Below, piece by piece: positions 9,266 to 21,066 of a stretch of DNA of 64,000 nt. The stretch comes from Halochromatium sp. GTDB lineage: Bacteria > Pseudomonadota > Gammaproteobacteria > Chromatiales > Chromatiaceae. The number at the start of each line of letters is the position of its first letter. Within the stretch, counting starts at the first letter, position 1. The translations under genes were made by a program, and so were the position numbers. The notes below the pieces were generated by a model that was not told the DNA's origin, searched no databases, and was given only the letters and a program-made list of their open reading frames with translations. The stretch is from NCBI GenBank assembly GCA_010912705.1, contig POWB01000020.1, positions 32,975-96,974 of the forward strand. The letters run 5' to 3'.

Positions 9266-10309
9266 ATGAGCGCTACCTCTCACGACCGCATACAACGCCT
9301 GCAACGTCTCGAATCGCTGATCCCGCGCGCAGCTACTGCACCAGCACACTGCCCCGATAGTGCCCGCTTACTGGAGGTGCTCGGCAGCGCCTATGGCGAA
9401 GCTGGCGAGACGGCTCGGCGTCGCGCCCTGCAGCGCGATCTGGCGGAATTGATCCGTCAGGGGCGGATCGAGACGGCGTCTACGGGCAGTCGACCGCTGC
9501 GCTATCGGCGCTGCGCCGACGCGCTCGACGACGACCCGCTGCTCTGGCAATACACCTTGCAACAGGTGCGTGATCTGATCCGCGACACGGTGCCTTCGCG
9601 TCGACTTGACCGACTCTGGCAGCGTTTGCTCAACGAGATCGAGGGGCCGCTGATCGATGAGCAGCGCCTGCGCATCGTCCCCGACACGCTGCGCCTGCAG
9701 CCGGTGGAGCTCTATCCCGAGGTGCTGCAGGCTGTGATCCTGGCCGTCGCCCAGCCCTGCGCGCTGCGGCTGCTCTATGCCAAGTCCACGGGCGAGCGTA
9801 ACGAGGTGGTGGTGCATCCGCAGGCGCTAGTGCAGCGCGGCCCGATCACCTATCTGTTTGCGCTCAAGGAGGCTGAGTCGGCACCCGTGCGGCTCTATGC
9901 GCTGCATCGGATGATCCGCGCCGAGGCGCTGACCAACGAGCCCGCGCGCGCGGCACTGGGGTTCGATCTGGATCAGGCGATTGCCGAGGGCAAGGTCGAC
10001 TTCGGTCAGGGCCGGATGATCGAGTTGGAGCTGCGGGTGCGCGGCTATCTGGTGCCCCTGCTGAGTGTCTGTCCGCTGTGTCCCGATCAGCAGCTCGAGG
10101 ATGAGCCGGAGACCTCGCCGTTCAGACTGCGAGTGTCCGCTCGGCTCCCCTCCACTGGCCAATTGCTGCGCTGGCTGCTCGGTGCCGGGGATAATCTGGA
10201 GGTGGTCGCACCGGCTGAGCTGCGCCAGGTGATGCTGGCGCAGTCGGCGAAGGTGGCAGCGCTGTACCGGCCACAAGAACAGGTCGACGCGCAGCGTGAC
10301 CAAGGATAA
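9266..10309 (+). CDS. WYL-domain transcriptional regulator
   Basis: The 347-residue protein has a winged-helix-like N-terminal third (RRALQRDLAELIRQGRI). It continues into a WYL-type ligand-binding domain, in which the signature appears as VHPQALVQRGPITYLFALK followed by VRLYALHRMIRAEAL, and ends with a WCX-like C-terminal domain (LRWLLGAGDNLEVVAPAELR). WYL regulators sense nucleotides or nucleic-acid ligands and often control defence loci such as BREX and CBASS islands (family knowledge). This gene is the first one right of the AT-rich GTPase cluster and transcribes away from it, which makes it a candidate controller, though it has the GC-rich base use of the chromosome. The W of WYL is replaced by T. 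The ATG at 9266 is the natural start. Confidence 0.88.
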   Translation: MSATSHDRIQRLQRLESLIPRAATAPAHCPDSARLLEVLGSAYGEAGETARRRALQRDLAELIRQGRIETASTGSRPLRYRRCADALDDDPLLWQYTLQQVRDLIRDTVPSRRLDRLWQRLLNEIEGPLIDEQRLRIVPDTLRLQPVELYPEVLQAVILAVAQPCALRLLYAKSTGERNEVVVHPQALVQRGPITYLFALKEAESAPVRLYALHRMIRAEALTNEPARAALGFDLDQAIAEGKVDFGQGRMIELELRVRGYLVPLLSVCPLCPDQQLEDEPETSPFRLRVSARLPSTGQLLRWLLGAGDNLEVVAPAELRQVMLAQSAKVAALYRPQEQVDAQRDQG

Positions 10310-10314
10310 CGGTC

Positions 10315-10632
10315 GTGCCTCCGCCCTCGCCCATCTACGATCTGATCGCCATCGAGCTGGCACTCGCGGTATTGACCTTGTGGCTGGCGATTGCGTTCGA
10401 GCGGCGCTTCCATCGTTGGCCCTTGATCACTGGCGCGGTGCTGCTCCTGATCCTGGTACTTGGCCCTGAGCACGTCTGGCGTCCAATCGCAGCCATCGCG
10501 CGGCTGCTCCATGGCCTGCTCGAGCACCTCGGCCTCTTCGGTCTGCTCGCGCTCATTGTCCTAACCCTGTGCTTGGTCCTCGCGTATCCAACACTGCGCC
10601 GTTGGCTGCGGCGCGGAGGCCGCCTACCCTGA
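10315..10632 (+). CDS. Small membrane protein, unknown
   Basis: The predicted 105-residue protein starts with GTG at 10315, five bases after the stop of the WYL regulator gene, so the two are probably cotranscribed. It has about three hydrophobic segments (LIAIELALAVLTLWLAIAF, ITGAVLLLILVLG, LFGLLALIVLTLCLVLAY) and a basic C-terminal tail (RRWLRRGGRLP), consistent with an inner-membrane protein. No motif is recognised. Its end overlaps the end of the convergent gene at 10624 by nine bases. Confidence 0.6.
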   Translation: MPPPSPIYDLIAIELALAVLTLWLAIAFERRFHRWPLITGAVLLLILVLGPEHVWRPIAAIARLLHGLLEHLGLFGLLALIVLTLCLVLAYPTLRRWLRRGGRLP

Positions 10633-11265
10633 ATTCTGCTCAGGCAACCAGTTCCCCGAGTCCAGATCCAATGTTGCCTGATGTTCAACGGCGACTCGCA
10701 CCCAAATCTGGCCGATGCGCAGACAGTCTGCGAGACTCAGCGCCGGTTGCTCCAGCCCATAGCTGTGATCATAGAGGTCATGGAACAGCCAGCAATGCGG
10801 GATCTGGTTGAGGCGCCCCGGAAAGCGTCGGACGGTCTCTCGGTAATCAACGCCCTCCCTTGGGTCGCTCTGGTCGCCTTTCAGGCTGAAGCGGCGTTCA
10901 GTCAGAAACGGATCACTATCCTCGTCGTACTCCGAATCATTCTCGCGCAGCACAAAATGCAGGATCGCCTCGATCTCGAAGTCGTCCAGCGGATCATTGG
11001 GATCAGTGACACGCGCGGCCATCTGCCTGCTCAGATCCTGCCCAACCAGCCGTAGATGACGGGCGAGAAACGCCAGGCGCTCATTCAACTGCACCAGGCG
11101 TTCGACCTCCTCCGGGGTGAAGCCCTCTTCTTCGTCTGCGGGGTCCAGCGCCAAGCATTCGCTGAGCGCCTCGGCCTTGCGGCTTAGTCGTCGCCAGGCG
11201 ACCTCCATCTGAAAGATCTCGTCCCTGAGACGAGAGAGTTGCTCACGCTGTCTTAAGGTCATCAT
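10624..11265 (-). CDS. Hypothetical acidic soluble protein
   Basis: I do not recognise this 213-residue protein. The first third is a charged helix that may form a coiled coil (QREQLSRLRDEIFQMEVAW). The middle is strongly acidic (ENDSEYDEDSDPF). The C-terminal third contains aromatic and His residues (CWLFHDLYDHSYGLEQ). No signal peptide or membrane segment is visible. Two adjacent ATG codons lie at its start, with TGGAGATAA upstream. It faces the small membrane gene at 10315 and is divergent from the DUF4351 fragment at 11288. Confidence 0.65.
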   Translation of the reverse strand: MMTLRQREQLSRLRDEIFQMEVAWRRLSRKAEALSECLALDPADEEEGFTPEEVERLVQLNERLAFLARHLRLVGQDLSRQMAARVTDPNDPLDDFEIEAILHFVLRENDSEYDEDSDPFLTERRFSLKGDQSDPREGVDYRETVRRFPGRLNQIPHCWLFHDLYDHSYGLEQPALSLADCLRIGQIWVRVAVEHQATLDLDSGNWLPEQNSG

Positions 11266-11287
11266 TTATCTCCAGGAGGCTGAGCAC

Positions 11288-11503
11288 ATGAGCGGATTTG
11301 CGGCGCGATACATCGATCAGGGCAAACGCCTTGGCTACCAAAGGGGCGAAGCCAGTCTGCTGTTGCGCTTGCTCAGCACAAAATTTGGCGACGAGGCGGC
11401 TGCGGCTTACCGCAAACAGGTCGAGGCGGCCGATCCTGCACGGTTGGAGCAGTGGTCACAGCGCCTGCTCACCGCCGAGCATGTCGGGCAGGTCTTTCTT
11501 TGA
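11288..11503 (+). CDS. DUF4351-type fragment of an Rpn/PD-(D/E)XK transposase-like protein
   Basis: The 71 residues match the C-terminal DUF4351 region of Rpn-family recombination-promoting nucleases: a start such as GYQRGEASLLLRLLSTKFG, then helices ending EQWSQRLLTAEHVGQVF. The nuclease domain that normally precedes this (about 200 residues) is absent. An ATG with CCAGGAGG upstream could still express it as a small protein. It is therefore either a remnant or a stand-alone short form. It lies at the left edge of a 320-bp stretch of gene debris. Confidence 0.6.
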   Translation: MSGFAARYIDQGKRLGYQRGEASLLLRLLSTKFGDEAAAAYRKQVEAADPARLEQWSQRLLTAEHVGQVFL

Positions 11504-11770
11504 GGGTTCTGGCGCTGTCGACCAGACGCAGCGCAACAGCCCGACACAGACCAGGGCATGGGTCTGCAGCTTGAGCGCTGCGCCATAGATGGCCTGCAGC
11601 CGCTCGCGATAGACGGCCAGCTGGGCGTTAGCCGCGGCCAGTTGGCCGGATGCGCGCCAGGAGCAAAAAATTCTCCTGTTTCGCTTCCAACCATCGCGGT
11701 CGTACGCTTCATGGGTGAGTACCCCGCGGATGTAGACCTTGTGCCGGTATCACAAGCGAGGCATCCACTC
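11500..11770 (-). pseudogene. Gene debris including a HigB-like toxin C-terminus
   Basis: No intact gene lies between the DUF4351 fragment and the uracil-DNA glycosylase. Read on the minus strand, 11757-11684 encodes YRHKVYIRGVLTHEAYDRD, which resembles the C-terminal strand and helix of HigB/RelE-type toxins (VLTHxEYD is typical). An in-frame TGA stands just before it, and no N-terminal half is present. The same frame continues to about 11505 with an unrelated helical stretch (AVYRERLQAIYGAALKLQ), which I do not recognise. The HigB match is from memory of the family and covers about 20 residues. Confidence 0.4.
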
Positions 11771-11824
11771 AGGATACCCACCGAAGCTGCGTTTTGCTCA
11801 TCGGGCTTGGGCCGCAGGCCAGCT

Positions 11825-12547
11825 TCAATCGCTACCTGGCAGCGGAATACCAAGCTGCACCAATCCGCGTTCAGCCTGACCTGCCCAATCCCGATTCGCG
11901 GCCGGACTCGCTGGGCTCGGATGCAGGATGCGCCCGATCTGCAGCTCGCGCCCCCTCAGTGCGGCACGCGCCCGATCCTCGGCAAAACGACCAATACCGA
12001 TGACAATCTCGGGCTCGAGCAGATCGACCGTCGTTCGCAGCGCCTGATCGCAGGCCGCAAACAAGGGCGCTCGCTCAGCGGCGGGCAAGGCATCCGGCGT
12101 TAGGTTGCGGCCGGTCTCGGTCATGAATACGAGCGGACAGTAGTTGGCGATGAAAAACCGCGCGAAGAAGTGCTCCGGCGTTCCGAATCGCGTCCTCGCC
12201 CAGCCCCAAAGCCGCTGACCGCTGACCTCAGAGCGCGGACACTGGAAACCGAGCACTGGGCGCTTCGGATGTTCTGTCGGCGGTCGCCCCACCGACGCCT
12301 CGATGCCGAGCCAATCGCGGACCATGGCCACATCACCAAAGGGCACACCGGTCTGCGCCATACCGAAAGGTCCGGGATTCATGCCCAATAGCAACACCGA
12401 TCGGCGACCTCTGCCATAGCGATCCAGGTAAGCCGCATGCGCATCCCAGGCGTAACAGAGTGGGTTATAGACCAACGCCACAGGCTCTGCGAAAGAGAGC
12501 GCGGAGACCTCAGCCGCTAGGGTTTGCGCAGCATTATGCAGGTTCAA
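11825..12547 (-). CDS. SMUG-type single-strand-selective uracil-DNA glycosylase
   Basis: This enzyme removes uracil and related damaged bases from DNA in base excision repair. Clear SMUG1 signatures appear in order: VYNPLCYAWDAH, LLLGMNPGPFGMAQTGVPFG (the water-activating Asn region), HPKRPVLGFQCPRSEVSG, FFIANYCPLVFM, and the HPSPASPAANRDW loop near the C terminus. The frame is open upstream to an ATG at 12652, but those 35 residues look non-conserved. A TTG at 12547 has GGAG five bases upstream and gives 240 residues, close to the bacterial family length, so I use it. The gene stands alone, divergent from the OmpA-like series across about 290 bp that hold no gene. Confidence 0.88.
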   Translation of the reverse strand: MNLHNAAQTLAAEVSALSFAEPVALVYNPLCYAWDAHAAYLDRYGRGRRSVLLLGMNPGPFGMAQTGVPFGDVAMVRDWLGIEASVGRPPTEHPKRPVLGFQCPRSEVSGQRLWGWARTRFGTPEHFFARFFIANYCPLVFMTETGRNLTPDALPAAERAPLFAACDQALRTTVDLLEPEIVIGIGRFAEDRARAALRGRELQIGRILHPSPASPAANRDWAGQAERGLVQLGIPLPGSD

Positions 12548-12840
12548 GACTACTCCTGATAGGGTTAACTCAAGCACCAGCGATACCCGCAACTTGGCCA
12601 GCTTTGATACAGTTGTCGTAGATTTACAACGATCCGGTAAGCTAGTGTTCAAGCAGCACTACTATGGTATAGTTCACGCACAACTGCGGTTTTTTCGCTT
12701 TTCCTGTTTCATTTTACCGACAACGCGCTATCATTGTTCCACGGCAGCAGTTGATTCGTCGACGCCAGATCATCGCCAGCTGCTGAAATTTCCGAGGCCG
12801 TCCTCGAGTCTGCACCTCTAACTTTCGATAGGAGCCACTG

Positions 12841-13434
12841 ATGTTCATGACCACAAAATCCCTCCGCACTGCTGCAGTCGCTTGCACTGCAGCCGCTGCA
12901 CTCTTTATCGGCAGCGCTGCCGTTGCCCAGGACCTCGAAGAGTCGTACTGGTACGCAGCCGGCGGCGCGAACTTCCCCGACGGTCAGCTGTGGGCAACCA
13001 GCTACGGCGAGTGCTGGCAGAGTGCTTATCCGGACGGCCCAAACAACCTGCCGCCCTGCGAGCGCGAGATCATCGTGCCCGCTGAGATCACCGTAAAGCT
13101 GTTGTTCGAGTTCGATAAGTACCAGGTTCCAGAGACCGTGGTGAACCGTGAAGAGCTGGCCATCATCGATGACTATATCGCCAGAGTTCAGGGTACCCCA
13201 GTCGAAGAGTACGTGACGATCGTCGGCCACACCGACGCCAAGGGCTCTGACGCCTACAACATGGCGCTTGGTATGCGTCGCGCCGATGCAGTCCGCAGCT
13301 ACTTCATCGCCGAAGGCTACCCCGCTCGCCTGCTCGCTCCAGCCGAAAGCCTCGGCAAGCGCGATCTGCTGCCGCAGTACAGCCCGTTCTCGGTCGAGCA
13401 GCGGCGGGTCGTCATCACCAAGGTCGACCAGTAA
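12841..13434 (+). CDS. OmpA-domain outer membrane protein, copy 1
   Basis: The 197-residue protein has a signal peptide cut near AAVAQ, a short variable region with the phrase SYGECWQ, and a C-terminal OmpA-like peptidoglycan-binding domain from about residue 80. The domain shows IVGHTDAKGSDAYNMALG, RRADAVRSYFI and EQRRVVI; its Asp and Arg contact diaminopimelate in known members. There is no N-terminal beta barrel, so it resembles the free periplasmic or lipid-independent OmpA-domain proteins. GGAG stands eight bases before the ATG. It is the first of three tandem paralogues and is followed by a strong terminator, so it may be expressed alone. It may help anchor the envelope to peptidoglycan (family inference). 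Confidence 0.88.
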   Translation: MFMTTKSLRTAAVACTAAAALFIGSAAVAQDLEESYWYAAGGANFPDGQLWATSYGECWQSAYPDGPNNLPPCEREIIVPAEITVKLLFEFDKYQVPETVVNREELAIIDDYIARVQGTPVEEYVTIVGHTDAKGSDAYNMALGMRRADAVRSYFIAEGYPARLLAPAESLGKRDLLPQYSPFSVEQRRVVITKVDQ

Positions 13435-13518
13435 AGACTCGATTGAAGCAGGGGCCGCTGGCGCTTTGTCGCATGGTCTGGGCTGCTACTGCTGACTCCG
13501 CTTAAGCGGAACATGACC

Positions 13519-13550
13519 GACCGGTTAGCACCTCGCTAACCGGTCTTTTT
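13519..13550 (+). terminator. Rho-independent terminator after OmpA copy 1
   Basis: An 11-bp perfect stem (gaccggttagc and gctaaccggtc) with a five-base loop is followed by five T residues. It lies 85 bp after the first OmpA-domain gene and just before the second, so the second copy needs its own promoter or read-through. Confidence 0.9.
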
Positions 13551-13573
13551 AATAGCCATCGGCAGATGCTCGC

Positions 13574-14140
13574 GTGAAGGCCCTCGTAACAGCAGTCATC
13601 ACCACCCTCGCGGTCTGCATCCCGCTGACCTTCACTGCCGCGGTCTACGCCGGCTTCTCAACCGGAACCGCCGCCGACTCGAGCCCTCCCCTCTACACCG
13701 ACTTTTGGGGCCCGGAGCCTGAGTATGGCGATTGTTGGGAAGACCCAAACAGCAAACGCCTACCAGAATGCGGCACCAGGGTTCCCGACGAGATCAGTGT
13801 CAAGCTGCTCTTCGAGTTTGACCGATACGTCGTTCCGGATACCGTTGTCAATCGCTGGGTGCTGGCGACGATCGATAGCTATATCGACAAGGTCAAACGC
13901 TCGCCGGCGCAAGAATATGTGACCATTGTCGGCCATACCGACGCCAAAGGCTCAGACGCTTATAATATGGCCCTAGGCATGCGTCGTGCCACAGCTGTGC
14001 GCAACTACTTCATCGCTCAAGGATACCCTGAGTCACTACTCGCCCCCGCTAAGAGCCGCGGCAAGCGTGATCTGCTCCCCCAGTACAGTCCATTCTCGGT
14101 TGAGCAGCGCCGTGTCGTCATCACAAAGATCGATCAGTAG
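13574..14140 (+). CDS. OmpA-domain outer membrane protein, copy 2
   Basis: The predicted protein is 188 residues from a GTG at 13574. It has a signal peptide (about residues 1-25, ending AAVYAG), a short region with the phrase EYGDCWEDP, and the same OmpA-like domain as its neighbours (IVGHTDAKGSDAYNMALG, RRATAVRNYFIAQGYP, EQRRVVITK). Two cysteines flank the start of the domain (CWEDP, PECGTRV), as in the other copies, and could form a disulfide. Its start is 24 bp after a terminator and no good Shine-Dalgarno is visible, so expression is uncertain. Divergence from copy 1 is concentrated in the N-terminal 70 residues. Confidence 0.82.
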   Translation: MKALVTAVITTLAVCIPLTFTAAVYAGFSTGTAADSSPPLYTDFWGPEPEYGDCWEDPNSKRLPECGTRVPDEISVKLLFEFDRYVVPDTVVNRWVLATIDSYIDKVKRSPAQEYVTIVGHTDAKGSDAYNMALGMRRATAVRNYFIAQGYPESLLAPAKSRGKRDLLPQYSPFSVEQRRVVITKIDQ

Positions 14141-14232
14141 TCGACGGCAATCGCAAACGCTTAGACTAGAGGCGCTCACCCAGCCTGATCGGTTTCGCGC
14201 TAGCTGCCAGTCAGCGGTTGCGCAGACTGCCT

Positions 14233-14814
14233 ATGCTTCCAACTATAGAGCCACAGACCGTGATCACTCTGATATCGAAACGACTAACCCTCATCCTTGC
14301 TGGCGCCCTGTTTGTCTCGAGCGGCCAGCTCGTCGCGGCATCATCTACGGGTTATAGCGGCAGCGCTGGGAGCCAAACCTGGACGACGAGCTATGCTGAG
14401 TGCTGGCAGGACCCCAGCACCCAGCGTAATCTGACCCCCTGTCGCCGCGATGCGGTGCCAGATCAGCTCACCCTGCAACTGCTCTTTGAGTTCGACAAAT
14501 ATGTGGTACCAGAGACCGTCGTCAACCGCGAAGTGCTGCGGGAGATCGACAACTATATCCGCAAGGTCCAACGCTCCCCTGCGCAAGAGCAGGTGACCAT
14601 CGTTGGCCATACCGATGCAAAGGGCTCAGATTCTTACAATATGGCCTTAGGCCTGCGTCGGGCAAACGCCGTGCGCGACTATTTTATCGCTCAGGGCTAC
14701 CCCGAGAACCTGCTGGCGCCCGCGCAGAGCCGCGGCAAACGCGAGCTTCTCTCCAACTACAGCCCGTTCTCGGTCGAGCAACGCCGTGTAGTCATTACCA
14801 AGATTGACCGTTAA
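14233..14814 (+). CDS. OmpA-domain outer membrane protein, copy 3
   Basis: I place the start at the ATG at 14233, giving 193 residues; a TTG at 14218 and a GTG at 14260 (just before the hydrophobic signal) are alternatives, and none has a strong ribosome site. The signal peptide ends near QLVAAS. The short N-terminal region has SYAECWQDPS and a second Cys (TPCRRDAV), matching the Cys pair of copies 1 and 2. The OmpA-like domain is complete (IVGHTDAKGSDSYNMALGL, EQRRVVITKIDR). The three copies most probably arose by tandem duplication and now differ mainly before residue 70. Confidence 0.82.
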   Translation: MLPTIEPQTVITLISKRLTLILAGALFVSSGQLVAASSTGYSGSAGSQTWTTSYAECWQDPSTQRNLTPCRRDAVPDQLTLQLLFEFDKYVVPETVVNREVLREIDNYIRKVQRSPAQEQVTIVGHTDAKGSDSYNMALGLRRANAVRDYFIAQGYPENLLAPAQSRGKRELLSNYSPFSVEQRRVVITKIDR

Positions 14815-14874
14815 CCTGCGCGGATAATCCCTGACTCCACATCGGGCTCACAGGCTAGTCTAGGCTAAGCCTGC

Positions 14875-15858
14875 CTACCCAGCGTCAGGCGTCGGCTCGT
14901 TCGGACGTAAATCGCTAGAGCGACTCGCCAGCAGGCCGCCGATGGCAATCAACAGACTCCCCAGCACCAGGGTCAAGGTCAGCGGCTCATCCCAGAACAG
15001 CCAGCCATAACCGGCACCGAACACCACTGAGAAGTAGCCAAAGGCGCCCATACTCGAAGCCGCTGCCAAAGAGAGGCCGCGCGTCAGCGCCAACTGGCCC
15101 AGCGTCGCCGTCATGCCGATGCCGAGCAGCCAGAGCAGGGCGACAAGTGTCGGTGCCTGCCAGTCCCAGAACAGCGGCAGTACCGAGATCGACACCCCGA
15201 TGAGCGCGAAGTAGAAGACGATGCGTCCAATCGGCTCGCTGCGCGCGAGCCGACGCACCGTGACCTTGGCGACCGCTGCCAACACCCCACCCAAGAGGCC
15301 GATCAAGGCCACTGGCGAGACCCCAGCCCAGTGCCGGCTCGGATCGGGCTCCAGGATCAGGATCACACCGGCAAAGCCGATCCCAAGCGCTACCCAGAGC
15401 AGAGCGGCCACTCGCTCATGCAACCAGAGGATGGCAATGAGCGGGATAAAGATCGGCGCGGTCAGCTTGAGCAGCATGGCCTCGGCCAAGGGCAGTTTTG
15501 CGATCGCGAAGTAGAAGCAATACATGGCACCGATGCCAGCCATGGCCCGCAACAGATGCAGGCCAGGAACCGCGGTTTTGACATCGCTCAGACCGTGGCG
15601 CAGCAGCCAGGGCGCGATCAGCATCAGACCAATGAGATTGCGCCCAAAGACGATCATCGCATTCGGCAGCTCCGCCGAAACAATGCGAATGCCGACCCCC
15701 ATCGACGCAAAGCAGAATTCACCGAGGACGATGAAGGCGGCTCCGAGCAGCAACCGCTGGGGGCGTAAAGGCTGACCAGGACATCGACTGGCTGACGGCA
15801 GGCTAGGATGCACGCTGTGCGCTCTCGCCATCAGCGAGCAGCCCAACCCAAAGCGCAA
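14875..15858 (-). CDS. DMT-superfamily (EamA) transporter
   Basis: The 327-residue frame encodes a membrane protein with about ten hydrophobic segments arranged as two EamA repeats. The first repeat has AFIVLGEFCFASMGVGIRI and ends with IPLIAILWLHERVAALLW; the second ends with GYGWLFWDEPLTLTLVLGSLLIAIGG. Both repeats carry the E-R/E-P turn typical of the family. Members export small metabolites or amino acids; the substrate here cannot be told. The first 30 or so residues of the frame are hydrophilic and Pro/Arg-rich, so the true start may be the ATG at 15831 or later. It follows purB on the same strand. Confidence 0.85.
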   Translation of the reverse strand: MRFGLGCSLMARAHSVHPSLPSASRCPGQPLRPQRLLLGAAFIVLGEFCFASMGVGIRIVSAELPNAMIVFGRNLIGLMLIAPWLLRHGLSDVKTAVPGLHLLRAMAGIGAMYCFYFAIAKLPLAEAMLLKLTAPIFIPLIAILWLHERVAALLWVALGIGFAGVILILEPDPSRHWAGVSPVALIGLLGGVLAAVAKVTVRRLARSEPIGRIVFYFALIGVSISVLPLFWDWQAPTLVALLWLLGIGMTATLGQLALTRGLSLAAASSMGAFGYFSVVFGAGYGWLFWDEPLTLTLVLGSLLIAIGGLLASRSSDLRPNEPTPDAG

Positions 15859-15936
15859 CGCCGACCTGTGTCGCTCGACAAAAGGCCATCGTCTTGATCA
15901 GGCGTCCTTCATTGGATGCTCCTAAACGCGCCTCGC

Positions 15937-19988
<4,052 letters not shown>

Positions 19989-20107
19989 GGAGGACTCCGA
20001 AGATTGGGCTGACGGCAGAATTGGGGAGATTCTAGCGATCTACTGGCGGAATGACATCTTTATGACCAGCCTGCCCCCTAGAATTCGTCAATTCCCGCGC
20101 CCTATGC

Positions 20108-20749
20108 TCAGCTGGGCTGAGGCATATTCGCGACTGAGCTCAGGTAGGCGCGCGCCGCCTCCAACAGCTTGCGCCGGCCGAGCAGGATCTGCATGCGCCG
20201 CCCGCCGCACTGCCGCCAAAGCATCGCCGCGCGAATGCCGGCCAACAGTAGCGCTCGGATACGTTCCTGATTCTCCTCATTCTGCAGATAGAGGGGATTG
20301 CCACGCACGATGATACGTGGCTCCAGCTTGCTGATGGTCGCTGAATAGAGGCTGGCGAAGCGAGCGATCAGCTCACGGTCGATCAGGGGCGCATCACCAC
20401 GGGCCTCACGCGCAGCCTCGATGCCCTCACCGATCGCCGCCAGCATATCGCTACGTCCAGCCAGGGTGCGGTCATGCTTGAGCAGCGTGATCACATAGCG
20501 TGTCATCTCTATATTGCGCTCCGGCTGGCCGGTGAGCTGAGCGATGATCTGTCGTGCTCCCGTCGCGACGGCACCGGGCTCGCCGTACACCGCGGGCACA
20601 TCCGCGGCATCGATCTGGAACAGGCTATAAAGGCAAGGCTCCATCTGATCGATGTCGACGCTGCCGCGGTTGGCGATGCGCAGCACGCAGTGCGCCGCCT
20701 GATGGAGTCCGGCGAGCGCGATGATGCGGTCTTGGTCGCTATAGGGCAT
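20108..20749 (-). CDS. hflD: HflD lysogenisation regulator homologue
   Basis: HflD is a peripheral inner-membrane protein that in E. coli binds phage lambda CII; its cellular role is not settled. From the ATG at 20749 the protein has 213 residues, the same as the E. coli protein, and shows the family pattern: a start helix RIIALAGLHQAA, MTRYVITLLKHDRTL, PRIIVRGNPLYLQNEENQ and the well conserved LLAGIRAAMLWRQCGG. The frame is open 72 bases further upstream, but that part is coded by decayed mnmA-like sequence. hflD next to mnmA is the usual gammaproteobacterial order, mnmA being upstream. Confidence 0.93.
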   Translation of the reverse strand: MPYSDQDRIIALAGLHQAAHCVLRIANRGSVDIDQMEPCLYSLFQIDAADVPAVYGEPGAVATGARQIIAQLTGQPERNIEMTRYVITLLKHDRTLAGRSDMLAAIGEGIEAAREARGDAPLIDRELIARFASLYSATISKLEPRIIVRGNPLYLQNEENQERIRALLLAGIRAAMLWRQCGGRRMQILLGRRKLLEAARAYLSSVANMPQPS

Positions 20750-20845
20750 GGGTCTCAGGTCTCGGGTCTCGAAGGCGCGTGCCAGTTGGGCTGGCGGAAA
20801 GCGAAATCTGTGGCTCTGCAAGAGCGCTCGGGCTCAACCCCAAGG

Positions 20846-21040
20846 GGCCTGCCAAAGGGCACGCAGCCACCCAGGCAATCATCATCCAGGTAGAACAGAG
20901 CAGCATGACCCGGCGTCAACGCGCTCAGAGGCAGGCCGCATCGAACCTAGCAAGACCGGCTATCGTAACCGACCAGGGCACAGGACTGCAGCGGTTAGCG
21001 ATACCGCAGCCGGCAAAAACAGTCGTTCACCTAGAAAGCC
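20846..21040 (-). pseudogene. Decayed duplicate of the mnmA 3' end
   Basis: This stretch aligns with the last roughly 190 bp of mnmA (21067-21260). Read on the minus strand it gives CFCRLRYR, stop, PLQSCALV, stop, LTPGHAALFYLDDDCLGGCV, against NCLCRLRHRQPLQRC and ITPGQSAVFYLDDDCLGGCV in the intact gene. Two in-frame stops and scattered substitutions show that it is no longer translated as such. The two copies are in direct orientation, so this is an old tandem duplication. The copy extends the space between mnmA and hflD to 317 bp. Confidence 0.85.
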
Positions 21041-21066
21041 TTTGACCCAGCCGGCAGGGATTGCCC

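Noticed and set aside
11558..12103. 181-residue plus-strand frame
   Set aside because: It covers the end of the uracil-DNA glycosylase gene and the debris region without coding similarity.
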